This document shows positions 1 through 9,345 of a stretch of DNA of 64,000 nucleotides, in pieces. The stretch is from Aquibaculum arenosum (GTDB lineage Bacteria > Pseudomonadota > Alphaproteobacteria > Kiloniellales > DSM-21159). The notes beneath the pieces are model-generated. The model worked only from the letters and a program-made list of their open reading frames with translations. It did not search any database and had not been told where the DNA came from. The position numbers were made by a program, and so were the translations under genes. The stretch spans positions 186,001 to 250,000 of the forward strand of contig NZ_JARHUD010000004.1 of the NCBI RefSeq assembly GCF_029222965.1. The letters run 5' to 3'. Positions within the stretch are counted from its first letter, which is position 1; each line of letters begins with the position of its first letter.

Positions 1-80
1 ACGCCGTGGCGCAGGATCTCGAGGCGTTGGAGGCGGATGAGCGTCGCCAGGCCAAGCCGGGCGAGCAGCCGGCGGAATAG
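1..80 (+). CDS. C-terminal end of an unidentified protein (partial)
   Basis: Only the last 25 full codons of a plus-strand gene are inside the window; the frame starting at base 3 runs to a TAG at 78-80 and ends in KPGEQPAE. The visible tail is charged and rich in Glu and Ala, which fits a disordered C-terminus, and no family can be named from it. It ends 32 bp before the RidA-family gene, so the two may share a transcript. Confidence 0.5.
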   Translation, partial: AVAQDLEALEADERRQAKPGEQPAE

Positions 81-112
81 CACGCCGTCCATTTTCTTGG
101 GGGGAGACCGTC

Positions 113-502
113 ATGCCGAAGACCCTGCACAAGCGCCACGCCGGCGCCTCATCGCCCACCGCGCGCTATGCCCCGGCCCTGGAGGTGGACGAAGGCCGGC
201 GCTGGCTCTACCTCTCGGGCCAGGTCGGCACTCTGCCCGACGGAAGCGTGGCGCAAGGGGCGGAAGACCAGATGCACGCCGTCTTCACCAACATCCAATC
301 GCTGCTGCGCTCGGCCGGCATGGGCTGGGAGCATCTGGTGCGCTTCAATGTCTATCTGACCCGGCGCGAAGACCTGCAGCTTTTCCGCGACGTTCGCGAC
401 TCCTTCATCGGCGACGCCGAACCCGCCTCCACCCTGCTCATCGTCGCCGGCCTCGCCAGCCCCGACTTCCTGGTCGAAATCGAGGCTGTCGCGGCGGCCT
501 GA
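113..502 (+). CDS. RidA/YjgF/YER057c/UK114 family protein
   Basis: A 129-residue protein of the usual RidA length. The family forms trimers in the cytoplasm; many members hydrolyse reactive enamine/imine intermediates released by PLP enzymes. Seen here: the early strand YLSGQVGTLPDG, the central VRFNVYLTRREDLQLFRDVRDSF and the C-terminal PASTLLIVAGLASPDFLVEIEAVA, where family members usually carry the catalytic Arg and the final VEIE(A/C)VA strand. The canonical RidA Arg (R-x-x-V/R) is not obvious in PASTLL, so deaminase activity is uncertain and a divergent subfamily is possible. A strong GGGGGG-type ribosome site ends 5 nt before the ATG. The gene lies directly upstream of a duplicated piece of tldD and an IS remnant, so its downstream context looks disturbed. 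Confidence 0.88.
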   Translation: MPKTLHKRHAGASSPTARYAPALEVDEGRRWLYLSGQVGTLPDGSVAQGAEDQMHAVFTNIQSLLRSAGMGWEHLVRFNVYLTRREDLQLFRDVRDSFIGDAEPASTLLIVAGLASPDFLVEIEAVAAA

Positions 503-511
503 GTAGGAGAG

Positions 512-735
512 TTATGCCGCAGTGCCCCCTACGGTGATGGCACTGACCAGGAGGCTGGGCTGGCCGACGCCCACGGGGACGCCCTGGCCGTCCTTGCCGC
601 AGGTGCTAATGCCGGGATCGAGCGCCATGTCGTTGCCGATGCCGGTGACCTTGGTCAGCACGTCGGGGCCGTTGCCGATCAGGGTGGCGCCCTTGACCGC
701 GGGACCGGTCTTGCCGTCCTCCACCAGGTGGGCCG
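512..735 (-). pseudogene. Duplicated 3' end of tldD (gene fragment)
   Basis: This minus-strand segment repeats the last about 74 codons of the complete tldD that ends at 1817. By eye there are about a dozen mismatches in roughly 220 bp, and the frame is still open with a stop at 512-514 (TAA instead of the TGA of the intact gene). Homology stops near 735, where sequence of an IS5-type transposase begins on the other strand. No start codon or upstream domain is present, so it is a non-functional fragment left by a duplication or a recombination event around the insertion sequence. The mismatches show the duplication is not very recent. Confidence 0.85.
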
Positions 736-737
736 AC

Positions 738-1106
738 ACCGCCTGTCGCCCCGTTGCCTTCCTCCTGACCGGTGGGCGGGTTGCAGATTGCACGGCTGCG
801 GAGCAACTGCTGGACTAGGTAACGAACGCCGATCTGGTGCATAGCGACAGGGGCTACGACACCAACGCCGTGCGCTGCAAGATCGACGCCAAGAGAGCAG
901 CACCCAACATTCCGCCCAAGGTCAACCGCCGCTGGAAAGGTTGTTTCTCGCCCTATCTGTACCGAATCCGGAATGCCATTGAGCGGATGTTCAACAGGCT
1001 CAAGGACTTTCTTCCGGTTGCCACGCGGTACAACCGGCTGCCCACCAACTTCCTCGCCGCCCTCCAGGTTGTTGCCATGGTCAACTACTGGTTATGCGTC
1101 CGGGGC
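738..1106 (+). pseudogene. Remnant of an IS5-family transposase
   Basis: The frame reads RPVAFLLTGG then ADCTAAEQLLD, an in-frame TAG at 816-818, and then SDRGYDTNAVR, followed by IRNAIERMFNRLKDF and NFLAALQVVAMVNYWL. This is the C-terminal half of IS5-type (IS5/ISL2 group) DDE transposases: the DRGYD motif carries an active-site Asp and the ERMFNRLKDF helix the catalytic Glu. The N-terminal half is missing and the stop breaks what is left, so it cannot be active. The left edge abuts the duplicated tldD fragment; the right edge runs into a lower-GC region, and no terminal inverted repeat pair was found. Confidence 0.85.
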
Positions 1107-1433
1107 CTAGTGCCCGCCGCCCTGTGTTTGCGATGGTTCAAACGTGGGTGTGCGTGTCGTCGGCTGTGAGCTTTCGCTTAATTCTTGCGTAACCATCCGA
1201 CCACAGTCCCCATGGCAGTCAACCCAGCCCATTCCAGGTATAAAAACCTCTTCCCACGATTCAGGTATTACACCAATATTTCCCAAGTAGTCTGATTCTT
1301 CCACAGTTCTAACTCTGTACTGCTCCCCGTCTACGGATATACTCGGGGATTCGGTGATGGTTGACTCACAAGCTGTAAATGTCGATATGATCACAACTGA
1401 TGCAGAGAATAGTATGGTCCGCTTCACTTTCAT
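1107..1433 (-). CDS. Small predicted lipoprotein of unknown function
   Basis: A 108-residue product starting MKVKRTILFSAS, chosen because a GAGGAA ribosome site lies 5 nt before this ATG (an in-frame ATG 13 codons upstream lacks one). A basic N-terminus, a hydrophobic stretch and then FTACES form a lipoprotein-type signal with Cys at about residue 22, although Thr-Ala before Cys is a weak lipobox. The mature part contains GMGWVDCHGDCG and a Ser/Thr/Pro-rich tail; no family is recognised. Base composition is clearly lower in G+C than the neighbours, and the gene ends at the border of an IS5 remnant, so it was probably gained by transfer. Confidence 0.55.
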   Translation of the reverse strand: MKVKRTILFSASVVIISTFTACESTITESPSISVDGEQYRVRTVEESDYLGNIGVIPESWEEVFIPGMGWVDCHGDCGRMVTQELSESSQPTTRTPTFEPSQTQGGGH

Positions 1434-1816
1434 AGTTTCCTCGGCTTTCTGGTTCGCTATCGGGTTAAGCAATTGGTCTGGCCGAAACTTACTGGCAAGC
1501 GCAGCAAATTGTCTTTGCGTTCCGTGCGCTGATGTGTGTGCCGACCACCTTACGGTGTAGTTTGTGTCACGAATTATCCGCGATCAATTAGTATAATTAC
1601 TTAATTGTTTCTTGTGTAAGTTGAATTTGCAGCACTGTTCGGATGGATTCGCAAATCCAATCTGAGGATCGGCTCTGGTGGCGGGAAATGCACGCAGTGC
1701 AAAGGAGATGGCAGAAGGGTGTGCTGCCGCGTAGGAAATGGCGCAGATCTCATTGTTGGATCGTTCTCTGCTCACCAGGAGGCACAAAGTCCAGTTGCGC
1801 CTTCCGCTGAGCCGCC
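1434..1816. other. Lower-GC intergenic stretch without a recognised gene
   Basis: About 380 bp between the small lipoprotein gene and the end of tldD. It holds AT-rich sequence near 1570-1625 and short open frames that resemble no protein and lack ribosome sites. It probably contains the promoter of the lipoprotein gene, whose start is at 1433, but no clear -35/-10 pair could be fixed. Confidence 0.5.
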
Positions 1817-3250
1817 TCAGGCCGCCGTGCCGCCCACGGTGATGGCGCTGACCAGGAGGCTGGGCTGGCCGACGCCCACGGGGACGCCCTGGCCGTCCTT
1901 GCCGCAGGTGCCGATGCCGGGGTCGAGCGCCATGTCGTTGCCGATGCCGGTGACCTTGGTCAGCACGTCGGGGCCGTTGCCGATCAGGGTGGCGCCCTTG
2001 ACCGCAGGACCGATCTTGCCGTCTTCCACCAGGTAGGCCTCGGTGCAGGAGAAGGTGAACTTGCCGCTGGTGATGTCCACCTGGCCGCCGCCGAAGTTAA
2101 CGGCATAGAGCCCGCGCTTCATGGAGCGCAACAGTTCCTCGGGCTCGCGGTCGCCGGCCAGCATCACCGTGTTGGTCATGCGTGGCATGGGGATGTGCGC
2201 ATAGGACTGCCGGCGGCCGTTGCCGGTGGGCTGCATGCCCATGAGGCGCGCGTTCTGGCGGTCCTGCATGTAGCCCGTGAGAATGCCATCCTCGATCAAT
2301 ACGGTGCGCTGACTGGGCGTGCCCTCGTCGTCCACGGTGAGCGAGCCGCGGCGGTCGGCGATGGTGCCGTCGTCCACCACCGTGACGCCGGGCGCGGCGA
2401 CGCGCTGTCCCATGAGGCCGGCGAAGGCGCTTGTCTTCTTGCGGTTGAAGTCGCCCTCCAGCCCGTGGCCGATGGCTTCGTGCAGCAGAATGCCGGGCCA
2501 GCCGGGGCCGAGGAGCACCGGCATCTCGCCGGCGGGGGCGTCGACCGAGCCCAGATTCACCTCGGCCTGGCGGATCGCCTCGGCAACGCTGGCCTGCCAA
2601 TGGGCGGGCTCGATCAGGCTCTCATAGGCGAAGCGTCCGCCGCTGCCGTGGCTGCCGCTTTCCATGCGGCCGTTCTCTTCCATCACCACCGAGACATTGA
2701 GGCGCACCAGCGGCCGGATGTCGGCCCGTCGCTCCCCGTCGGGGCGGATGATCTGCACCGCCTGCCAGCTTCCCGCCAGCGAGACCGAAACCTGGCGCAC
2801 CCGCGGGTCGCGCGCCCGGGCGTAGGCGTCGATCTCTTCCAGCAGCTTCACCTTCTGCTCGAAGGGCAGCGCCGAGATGGGGTTGTCGTCGCTGTAGAGC
2901 CGCGCGTTGGTGCCGGCGGGTGCCAGGTCCAGGGTGCCGCCGCGACCCCGGTGCACCGCGGCCACGGCCTCGGCGGCGCGGCCCACCGCCTCTTCGCTCA
3001 ACTCGCTGGAATGGGCGTAGCCGGCGGCCTCTCCGGCCACCGAGCGCAGGCCGAAACCCTGGGATGTGTCGAAGGAAGCGCTCTTCAGGCGTCCGTCGTC
3101 CCAACCCAGTGCTTCCGACTGGCGGTACTCCAGGAAGATCTCGCCGTCGTCGGCGCCGCGCAGGGCTTCGCCCACCTGGCGTTCCAGGCGGCTGCGTTCC
3201 AGGCCGCTGCGGGAGAAGAAGAGCGAATCGGTTTCGGTGAGCAATGACAT
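1817..3250 (-). CDS. tldD: Metalloprotease TldD
   Basis: A 477-residue protein of full TldD length. TldD forms a heterodimer with TldE/PmbA, a cytoplasmic zinc protease that trims peptides such as microcin B17 precursors and unfolded peptides. Seen: the metal site HEAIGH at residues 257-262, followed by GLEGDFNRKKTSAFAG; the substrate-channel region VDDGTIADRRGSLTVDDEGTP; NTVMLAGD; and the C-terminal GNGPDVLTKVTGIGND. The start MSLLTETDSLFF was chosen because it matches the family N-terminus; the frame extends 36 codons further without family-like sequence. It is divergent from the DUF3422 gene. The last part of the gene also occurs as a fragment at 512-735. No tldE partner is in the window. 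Confidence 0.95.
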   Translation of the reverse strand: MSLLTETDSLFFSRSGLERSRLERQVGEALRGADDGEIFLEYRQSEALGWDDGRLKSASFDTSQGFGLRSVAGEAAGYAHSSELSEEAVGRAAEAVAAVHRGRGGTLDLAPAGTNARLYSDDNPISALPFEQKVKLLEEIDAYARARDPRVRQVSVSLAGSWQAVQIIRPDGERRADIRPLVRLNVSVVMEENGRMESGSHGSGGRFAYESLIEPAHWQASVAEAIRQAEVNLGSVDAPAGEMPVLLGPGWPGILLHEAIGHGLEGDFNRKKTSAFAGLMGQRVAAPGVTVVDDGTIADRRGSLTVDDEGTPSQRTVLIEDGILTGYMQDRQNARLMGMQPTGNGRRQSYAHIPMPRMTNTVMLAGDREPEELLRSMKRGLYAVNFGGGQVDITSGKFTFSCTEAYLVEDGKIGPAVKGATLIGNGPDVLTKVTGIGNDMALDPGIGTCGKDGQGVPVGVGQPSLLVSAITVGGTAA

Positions 3251-3356
3251 CAGGCTGTGGCCTCCGGCGATGCGTGGCGGGTTTGCCCCTGATATAGAGA
3301 TTGGCGGCGGCTTTATCGACCACCCAGCCGGTCGGGCCGTCCAAAAGGGGGAGACC

Positions 3357-4715
3357 ATGCGCCAGATCCTGCCCGTGCCGGACCATCCGCAACGCCAGCT
3401 GCTGTCCGACGAGGTCCATGCCCGCCCCTACATGCGCCTGCAGGCGCCGGAGCGGGCGAGCCATCTGGCGCTCTACACCGGCGAGGACGGCGTGGAGGCC
3501 GAGCGCAGCCTGCTGGCGTCCTTTTGTGAGGCGCGTGGCGCGTCACCCCCGGGGCCGGACGCCAATTTTCACCTGGTTGAGCTCGACGGCTTCCGCCTGC
3601 GCTGGGAGCGGCACACCGAGTTCTCCACCTACGGCTTCTTCGTTGCCGGGGACTCGCAGACAGCATGGCGGGGCGAAGCTGCGCAAGCGCCCTTCGCAGG
3701 CACCGCCATCGAGCAGGTGCCGGATGAGTGGCTGCAGCGTCTGCCTGGTCGGGTGTTGGCCGCGGTTCATCTGGAACTGCGTCCGACCGGCGAGCAGGAG
3801 CTCGACCCCGAGGGCGTGGGAGTGCTGCTGGGCAGCGACACCTTTTCGGGCTCCCTGGTTGCGGGCGGTGCGGCCGAGGTCTGGATGAACTTCACGATCA
3901 ACGAGGACGGATTCGGGCGCGTCCTGGTGCTCGACCGCCATCTGGGCGCCCGGCAGGCGGGCCGCCTGGCGCAGCGGCTCTTCGAGATCGAGACCTATCG
4001 CATGATGGCCCTGCTGGCCCTGCCGCTGGCGCGCCAGCATGGCAGCGAGCTGACGCGAATCGGGTCGCGCCTGGCCGAGGTGACACAGGCCTTGGCAAAA
4101 CCCTCCGATTCACTGCTGCCCGATAAGGACGCGCCGCCTGGTGTGGACAGCGAGCGCGCGTTGCTGGATCGCCTGACCCTGATCGCGGCCGAGACCGAAC
4201 AGATTGCAGCCGCCACCGCCTATCGCTTCGGCGCCGCTCGGGCCTACCAGGCGCTGGTCGAGCGTCGAATCGCCGAACTGCGCGAGGAACGCATCGAGGG
4301 TCAGCAGACCATCGGGGAATTCATGGACCGTCGCCTCTCCCCGGCAATGCGCACCTGCCGAGCGGTGGCCGAACGGCTGGAAAGCCTGTCCCGGCAGGTG
4401 GCGCGCACCGGCCAATTGCTGCGCACCCGCGTCGACGTGCAACTGGAGGCCCAGAATCGCGATCTTCTCGGCTCCATGGACCGGCGGGCACGGCTGCAGC
4501 TTGCCCTGCAGGAAACGGTTGAAGGCCTGTCAGTGGCGGCCATCACCTACTACGCCATCGGTTTGCTTGCCTATGCCATCAAGTCGGCCGAGGACCTGGG
4601 CGTCGCCCTGCCGGTGGAGGTGACGCCGGGCCTGGCCATCCCCCTGGTCGCGGCTGCGGTCTGGCTTGGCATGCGTCGGGTCCGCCGGCGCCTGGCGCAC
4701 TGGGTAAGGGAGTGA
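3357..4715 (+). CDS. DUF3422 family membrane-associated protein
   Basis: A 452-residue product that begins MRQILPVPDHPQRQLLSDEVHARP, the hallmark opening of DUF3422 (HP-x-R-x-x-L-x-x-E-x-HARP). The middle is helical, with probable coiled coil around residues 240-390. Two hydrophobic segments close to the C-terminus (VAAITYYAIGLLAYAI and LAIPLVAAAVWLGM) suggest a membrane hairpin, with a basic RRVRRRLAHW tail. The function of the family is unknown; it is common in alphaproteobacteria. GGGGGAGA lies 2-9 nt before the ATG at 3357, which decides this start over the longer open frame that overlaps tldD. It is divergent from tldD with a spacer of about 106 bp. Confidence 0.88.
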   Translation: MRQILPVPDHPQRQLLSDEVHARPYMRLQAPERASHLALYTGEDGVEAERSLLASFCEARGASPPGPDANFHLVELDGFRLRWERHTEFSTYGFFVAGDSQTAWRGEAAQAPFAGTAIEQVPDEWLQRLPGRVLAAVHLELRPTGEQELDPEGVGVLLGSDTFSGSLVAGGAAEVWMNFTINEDGFGRVLVLDRHLGARQAGRLAQRLFEIETYRMMALLALPLARQHGSELTRIGSRLAEVTQALAKPSDSLLPDKDAPPGVDSERALLDRLTLIAAETEQIAAATAYRFGAARAYQALVERRIAELREERIEGQQTIGEFMDRRLSPAMRTCRAVAERLESLSRQVARTGQLLRTRVDVQLEAQNRDLLGSMDRRARLQLALQETVEGLSVAAITYYAIGLLAYAIKSAEDLGVALPVEVTPGLAIPLVAAAVWLGMRRVRRRLAHWVRE

Positions 4716-4988
4716 GCAGCAGCCGCGCAGCCTCACTGCGGCACAAGGTCGCATGAGCCGGCACAGGGGCTCACTTGGCGCTATAATTGCGGCGAAGGCT
4801 TTAGGCGGCTGGCATTGCGTCAGGCGCGACGTCGTGCCGCTTGAGGGGCCATGGCGCTTCGGCTAGGTTGCGCGCCGACAAAGGCGGGGGCCGTCCGTTC
4901 CCACTAGGGGGAGCGAACGGTCGGAAGGGATCACTGCCGAGAGGGCTCGGTTGGGTGTCCTGTCCGGCAAAGGAGAGACGGGAAAAGG
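4716..4988 (+). promoter_or_regulatory. Promoter and leader region of the cytochrome oxidase operon
   Basis: A 273-bp gap before ctaC. A TATAAT hexamer occurs at about 4791-4796 (GGCGCTATAATTGCGG), which would give a long leader of nearly 190 nt. Within that leader CCGTCCGTTC (4891-4900) and a mostly complementary CGAACGGTCGG around 4914-4924 can form an imperfect stem. The promoter is inferred from the hexamer alone; no good -35 box was seen. Confidence 0.35.
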
Positions 4989-5861
4989 ATGATGAGGCTG
5001 ATGTCACGCCTGGGCGCCGCTTTGGTCGCCCTCGTAGCGGCGGTGAGCGCCGCCCCGGTCCTGGCTCAAGAGATTATCGGCGAGCCGCGGAACTGGGGCC
5101 TGGGCTTCCAGCCGTCGGTCACGCCGATCAAGGATCAGATGCATGATTTCCACAATCTGCTGCTGATCATCATTACCGCCATCACGCTGTTCGTGCTGGC
5201 GCTCTTGGTCTTTGTGATCCTGCGATTCCGCGAGGACGCCAACAAGACGCCCTCCAAGACCACGCACAACACGCTGATCGAGATCGTCTGGACCACCGTC
5301 CCGGTCCTGATCCTCGTGATCATTGCCGTGCCCTCCTTCCGGTTGCTCTATGCGTCGGACCGCGTGCCGGAGTCCGAGATCACCATCAAGGCGACCGGGA
5401 TGCAGTGGTACTGGAACTACGAGTACGATCACCCGGAGGAAGGCACCTTCCAGTTCGACTCCTTCATGCTGACCGACGATGAAGCGGCCAAAGCCGGCCT
5501 GCCGCGTCTGCTGGGCGTGGACCAGGAGATCGTGGTGCCGACCGACACCAACATCCGCGTGGTGGTGACCGCCGGCGACGTGCTGCACGCCTTCGCCGTG
5601 CCGGCTTTCGGCGTGAAGATCGACGCGGTTCCGGGGCGCCTGAACGAGACCTGGTTCAATGTGAACACCCCGGGCCTCTACTTCGGCCAGTGCTCCGAAC
5701 TCTGCGGCACCGGTCACGCCTACATGCCGATCCAGGTGCGCGCGGTTCCGCGCGACGAATATGACGCCTGGCTCGACGAGATGGCCGAGCAGTACGCAGA
5801 AGCCCCCGCTACAGCCCCGGCGCGCGCGACCCAGCTCGCCGACGCCCGCGCGGCCCAGTGA
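4989..5861 (+). CDS. ctaC: Cytochrome c oxidase subunit II
   Basis: A 290-residue precursor of the CuA subunit of the aa3-type oxidase, which takes electrons from cytochrome c on the periplasmic side. A signal peptide ending near VLAQ is followed by two transmembrane helices (LLLIIITAITLFVLALLVF and IVWTTVPVLILVIIAV), the aromatic patch WYWNYEYDHP, and the CuA site: His200 in DVLHAF and CSELCGTGHAYM at 235-246, giving Cys235, Cys239, His243 and Met246. All CuA ligands are present. It is the first gene of the oxidase operon, 23 bp before ctaD. Two adjacent ATG codons (4989, 4992) are both possible starts. Confidence 0.97.
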   Translation: MMRLMSRLGAALVALVAAVSAAPVLAQEIIGEPRNWGLGFQPSVTPIKDQMHDFHNLLLIIITAITLFVLALLVFVILRFREDANKTPSKTTHNTLIEIVWTTVPVLILVIIAVPSFRLLYASDRVPESEITIKATGMQWYWNYEYDHPEEGTFQFDSFMLTDDEAAKAGLPRLLGVDQEIVVPTDTNIRVVVTAGDVLHAFAVPAFGVKIDAVPGRLNETWFNVNTPGLYFGQCSELCGTGHAYMPIQVRAVPRDEYDAWLDEMAEQYAEAPATAPARATQLADARAAQ

Positions 5862-5878
5862 TTTTCGCCGGAGGATAA

Positions 5879-7492
<1,614 letters not shown>

Positions 7493-7512
7493 TCGGCGCG
7501 CAGTGACACAGC

Positions 7513-7546
7513 GGGCGGGCCCTAGCCTTTCGGTCAGGGCCCGCCC
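7513..7546 (+). terminator. Strong hairpin between ctaD and ctaB
   Basis: GGGCGGGCCCT (7513-7523) and AGGGCCCGCCC (7536-7546) pair perfectly over 11 bp around a 12-nt loop. It is followed by TTCGTC, not a run of T, so it may be a partial terminator or an RNA processing site that lowers expression of the assembly genes relative to ctaCD. Confidence 0.6.
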
Positions 7547-7597
7547 TTCGTCACCAAGCGCGGTGACGAGACGGGTTCGTGATCAGGAGTTTCAGGC

Positions 7598-8527
7598 GTG
7601 AGCGACACCACCCTCGACAGGGCCACAGAGACGCAAGAGCAGTTGCGTGATTTCGTCGCACTACTCAAGCCGCGCGTCATGTCCCTGGTGGTCTTCTCGG
7701 GCCTGGCCGGCCTGCTGGTCGCACCGGGCAGCCTGCATCCCTTCTTGGCCGCCGTCGCGGTGCTCTGCATTGCGGTGGCTGCCGGCGGAGCCGGCGCCAT
7801 CAACATGTGGTACGACCGCGACATCGATGCCGTCATGTCTCGCACGCGGGCCCGGCCCATCGTGCAGGGTCGCGTCGCGCCCGAAGAAGCGCTGGCCTTT
7901 GGGGTGGTGCTGTCGCTCTTCTCCGTCATGGTGATGGGTTTGGCGCTGAACTGGGTCGCTGCGGGCCTGCTCGCGCTGGCGAACCTCTTTTACGTTTTTG
8001 TCTATACCGTGTGGCTGAAGCGACGCACGCCGCAGAACATCGTCATCGGTGGTGCCGCTGGGGCTTTCCCGCCCATGATTGGCTGGGCCGCGGTGACCGG
8101 CAGTGTGTCGATCGAGTCGCTGCTGCTCTTCGCGTTGATCTTCTTCTGGACGCCGCCGCACTTCTGGGCGCTGGCGCTCTATCGCAGCGGCGACTATGCC
8201 CGCGCGGGCGTGCCGATGCTGCCCGTTGTGGCCGGGGAGGGCGCCACCAAGCGGCAGATCCTGCTCTACAGCCTGGTGCTGCTGCCCCTGGCGCCGGCGC
8301 CGGCGCTGCTGGGCACCGCTGGGATCGTGTACGGTGCCACCGCGCTTGTTCTGGGTCTGCTTTTCCTGGCCGGTGCGCTGGCCGTGCTGCGCGCGCCGAG
8401 CGGAGCGGATACCGATCGGGCAGCGAAGCGGCTCTTCGCCTTCTCGATCCTCTACCTTTTCCTCCTCTTTGCTCTGCTTATCGTTGATCGCGGCGAAGGT
8501 CTGATCGGGGGACTTGGTCTTGCCTGA
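7598..8527 (+). CDS. ctaB: Haem O synthase (protohaem IX farnesyltransferase)
   Basis: A 309-residue UbiA-family prenyltransferase with about nine membrane helices that adds a farnesyl group to haem b to give haem O, the precursor of haem A. Seen: [22 protein letters not shown] (the N/DxxxD Mg-prenyl diphosphate motif with the following R), [26 protein letters not shown], and the second Asp-rich region [20 protein letters not shown]. The start is GTG at 7598, preceded by CAGGAG. The stop overlaps the start of the next small gene by 8 nt, showing a tight operon. Confidence 0.96.
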   Translation: MSDTTLDRATETQEQLRDFVALLKPRVMSLVVFSGLAGLLVAPGSLHPFLAAVAVLCIAVAAGGAGAINMWYDRDIDAVMSRTRARPIVQGRVAPEEALAFGVVLSLFSVMVMGLALNWVAAGLLALANLFYVFVYTVWLKRRTPQNIVIGGAAGAFPPMIGWAAVTGSVSIESLLLFALIFFWTPPHFWALALYRSGDYARAGVPMLPVVAGEGATKRQILLYSLVLLPLAPAPALLGTAGIVYGATALVLGLLFLAGALAVLRAPSGADTDRAAKRLFAFSILYLFLLFALLIVDRGEGLIGGLGLA

Positions 8528-8675
8528 GCTCAAGGATCCCAATGATCGCCGCCGCAGACCGGGCAGTTCCGATGTGCATCATGCCAAGCGCCGCAAGAAT
8601 CTTGCTCTGCTGTTCGCCTTGCTCGCTTTCATCGTGCTGGTCTTCTTCGTCACCATGATCCGTATGGGAGGGTGA
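8520..8675 (+). CDS. CoxF-like 51-residue membrane protein of the oxidase operon
   Basis: A short frame starting with TTG at 8520, inside the end of ctaB, and reading through to TGA at 8673-8675. GGGGGAC lies 6 nt before the TTG and supports the start. The product has a basic N-terminal half ([19 protein letters not shown]) and a single transmembrane helix ([21 protein letters not shown]) ending in MGG. Alphaproteobacterial oxidase operons commonly hold such a small single-helix protein between ctaB and ctaG (often called CoxF or hypothetical); its exact job is unsettled. Position, topology and basic N-terminus match; the name is inference. Confidence 0.75.
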   Translation: MPELKDPNDRRRRPGSSDVHHAKRRKNLALLFALLAFIVLVFFVTMIRMGG

Positions 8676-8680
8676 AGCAG

Positions 8681-9322
8681 ATGTCTGAGTCCGACCGTCG
8701 CTCCTCACAGACCGATCGGCGCAATGGCCGTCTCGTGCTGGTGCTTTGCAGCATTGTGGTGGGCATGGTGGGCCTGACTTTCGCCGCCGTGCCGCTCTAC
8801 GATCTCTTCTGTCGCGTGACAGGCTATGGCGGCACCACGCAGGTGGCCGAGCGCGCGCCCGATGCGGCCAGTGCCGAAACCATCCGGGTGCGCTTCAACG
8901 CGGACGTGAACCGGCGCCTGCCCTGGTCATTCAAGCCCGAGCAGCGAGAGATGGTGGTGCGGATCGGTGAGCCGAACCTGACCGTCTATCATGCCGAGAA
9001 CCAAGCCTCGCGGCCGACCGTAGGGACCGCGATCTATAACGTGACGCCTTTTAAGGCAGGGCCCTATTTCCACAAGGTGCAATGCTTCTGTTTTGACGAG
9101 CAGAAGTTGGAAGCTGGTGAATCCGTCGAGATGGGGGTCAGTTTTTATATCGATCCGGCGATTCTGGAGGATCCCGAGTTCGAAGATATGCACACGATCA
9201 CGCTGTCTTACACCTTCTTCCGCGACCTGGATGACTGGGACGCGGAGCAGGAAGAACAGCAAATGAGCGAAATGGCGCCGGAAGAGTCCGGCTACAGGCA
9301 AGAGCAGACAGCGGCCCGTTAA
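8681..9322 (+). CDS. ctaG: Cytochrome c oxidase assembly protein CtaG (Cox11)
   Basis: A 213-residue CuB-insertion factor. One N-terminal membrane helix (LVLVLCSIVVGMVGLTFAAV) is followed by PLYDLFCRVTGYGGTTQ with Cys44, and the periplasmic copper site C135-F-C137-F in VQCFCFDEQKLEAGE, then MGVSFYIDP and ITLSYTFF. These are the conserved Cox11 copper-binding cysteines. The ATG at 8681 is preceded at suitable distance by GGGAGG; a GTG at 8672 overlapping the previous stop is the alternative. The C-terminal tail is Glu/Gln rich. It follows the 51-residue gene by 5 nt. Confidence 0.96.
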   Translation: MSESDRRSSQTDRRNGRLVLVLCSIVVGMVGLTFAAVPLYDLFCRVTGYGGTTQVAERAPDAASAETIRVRFNADVNRRLPWSFKPEQREMVVRIGEPNLTVYHAENQASRPTVGTAIYNVTPFKAGPYFHKVQCFCFDEQKLEAGESVEMGVSFYIDPAILEDPEFEDMHTITLSYTFFRDLDDWDAEQEEQQMSEMAPEESGYRQEQTAAR

Positions 9323-9345
9323 GCCGCGCCTGGGGGAAGAGAAAG

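Noticed and set aside
1584-1787. A 67-codon minus-strand frame in the low-GC gap
   Set aside because: No ribosome site and no recognisable features; could be chance in AT-richer sequence.
2195-3247. A 350-codon open frame antisense to tldD
   Set aside because: It is an opposite-strand shadow of a clear TldD gene; high GC makes such frames common and the product has no family motifs.
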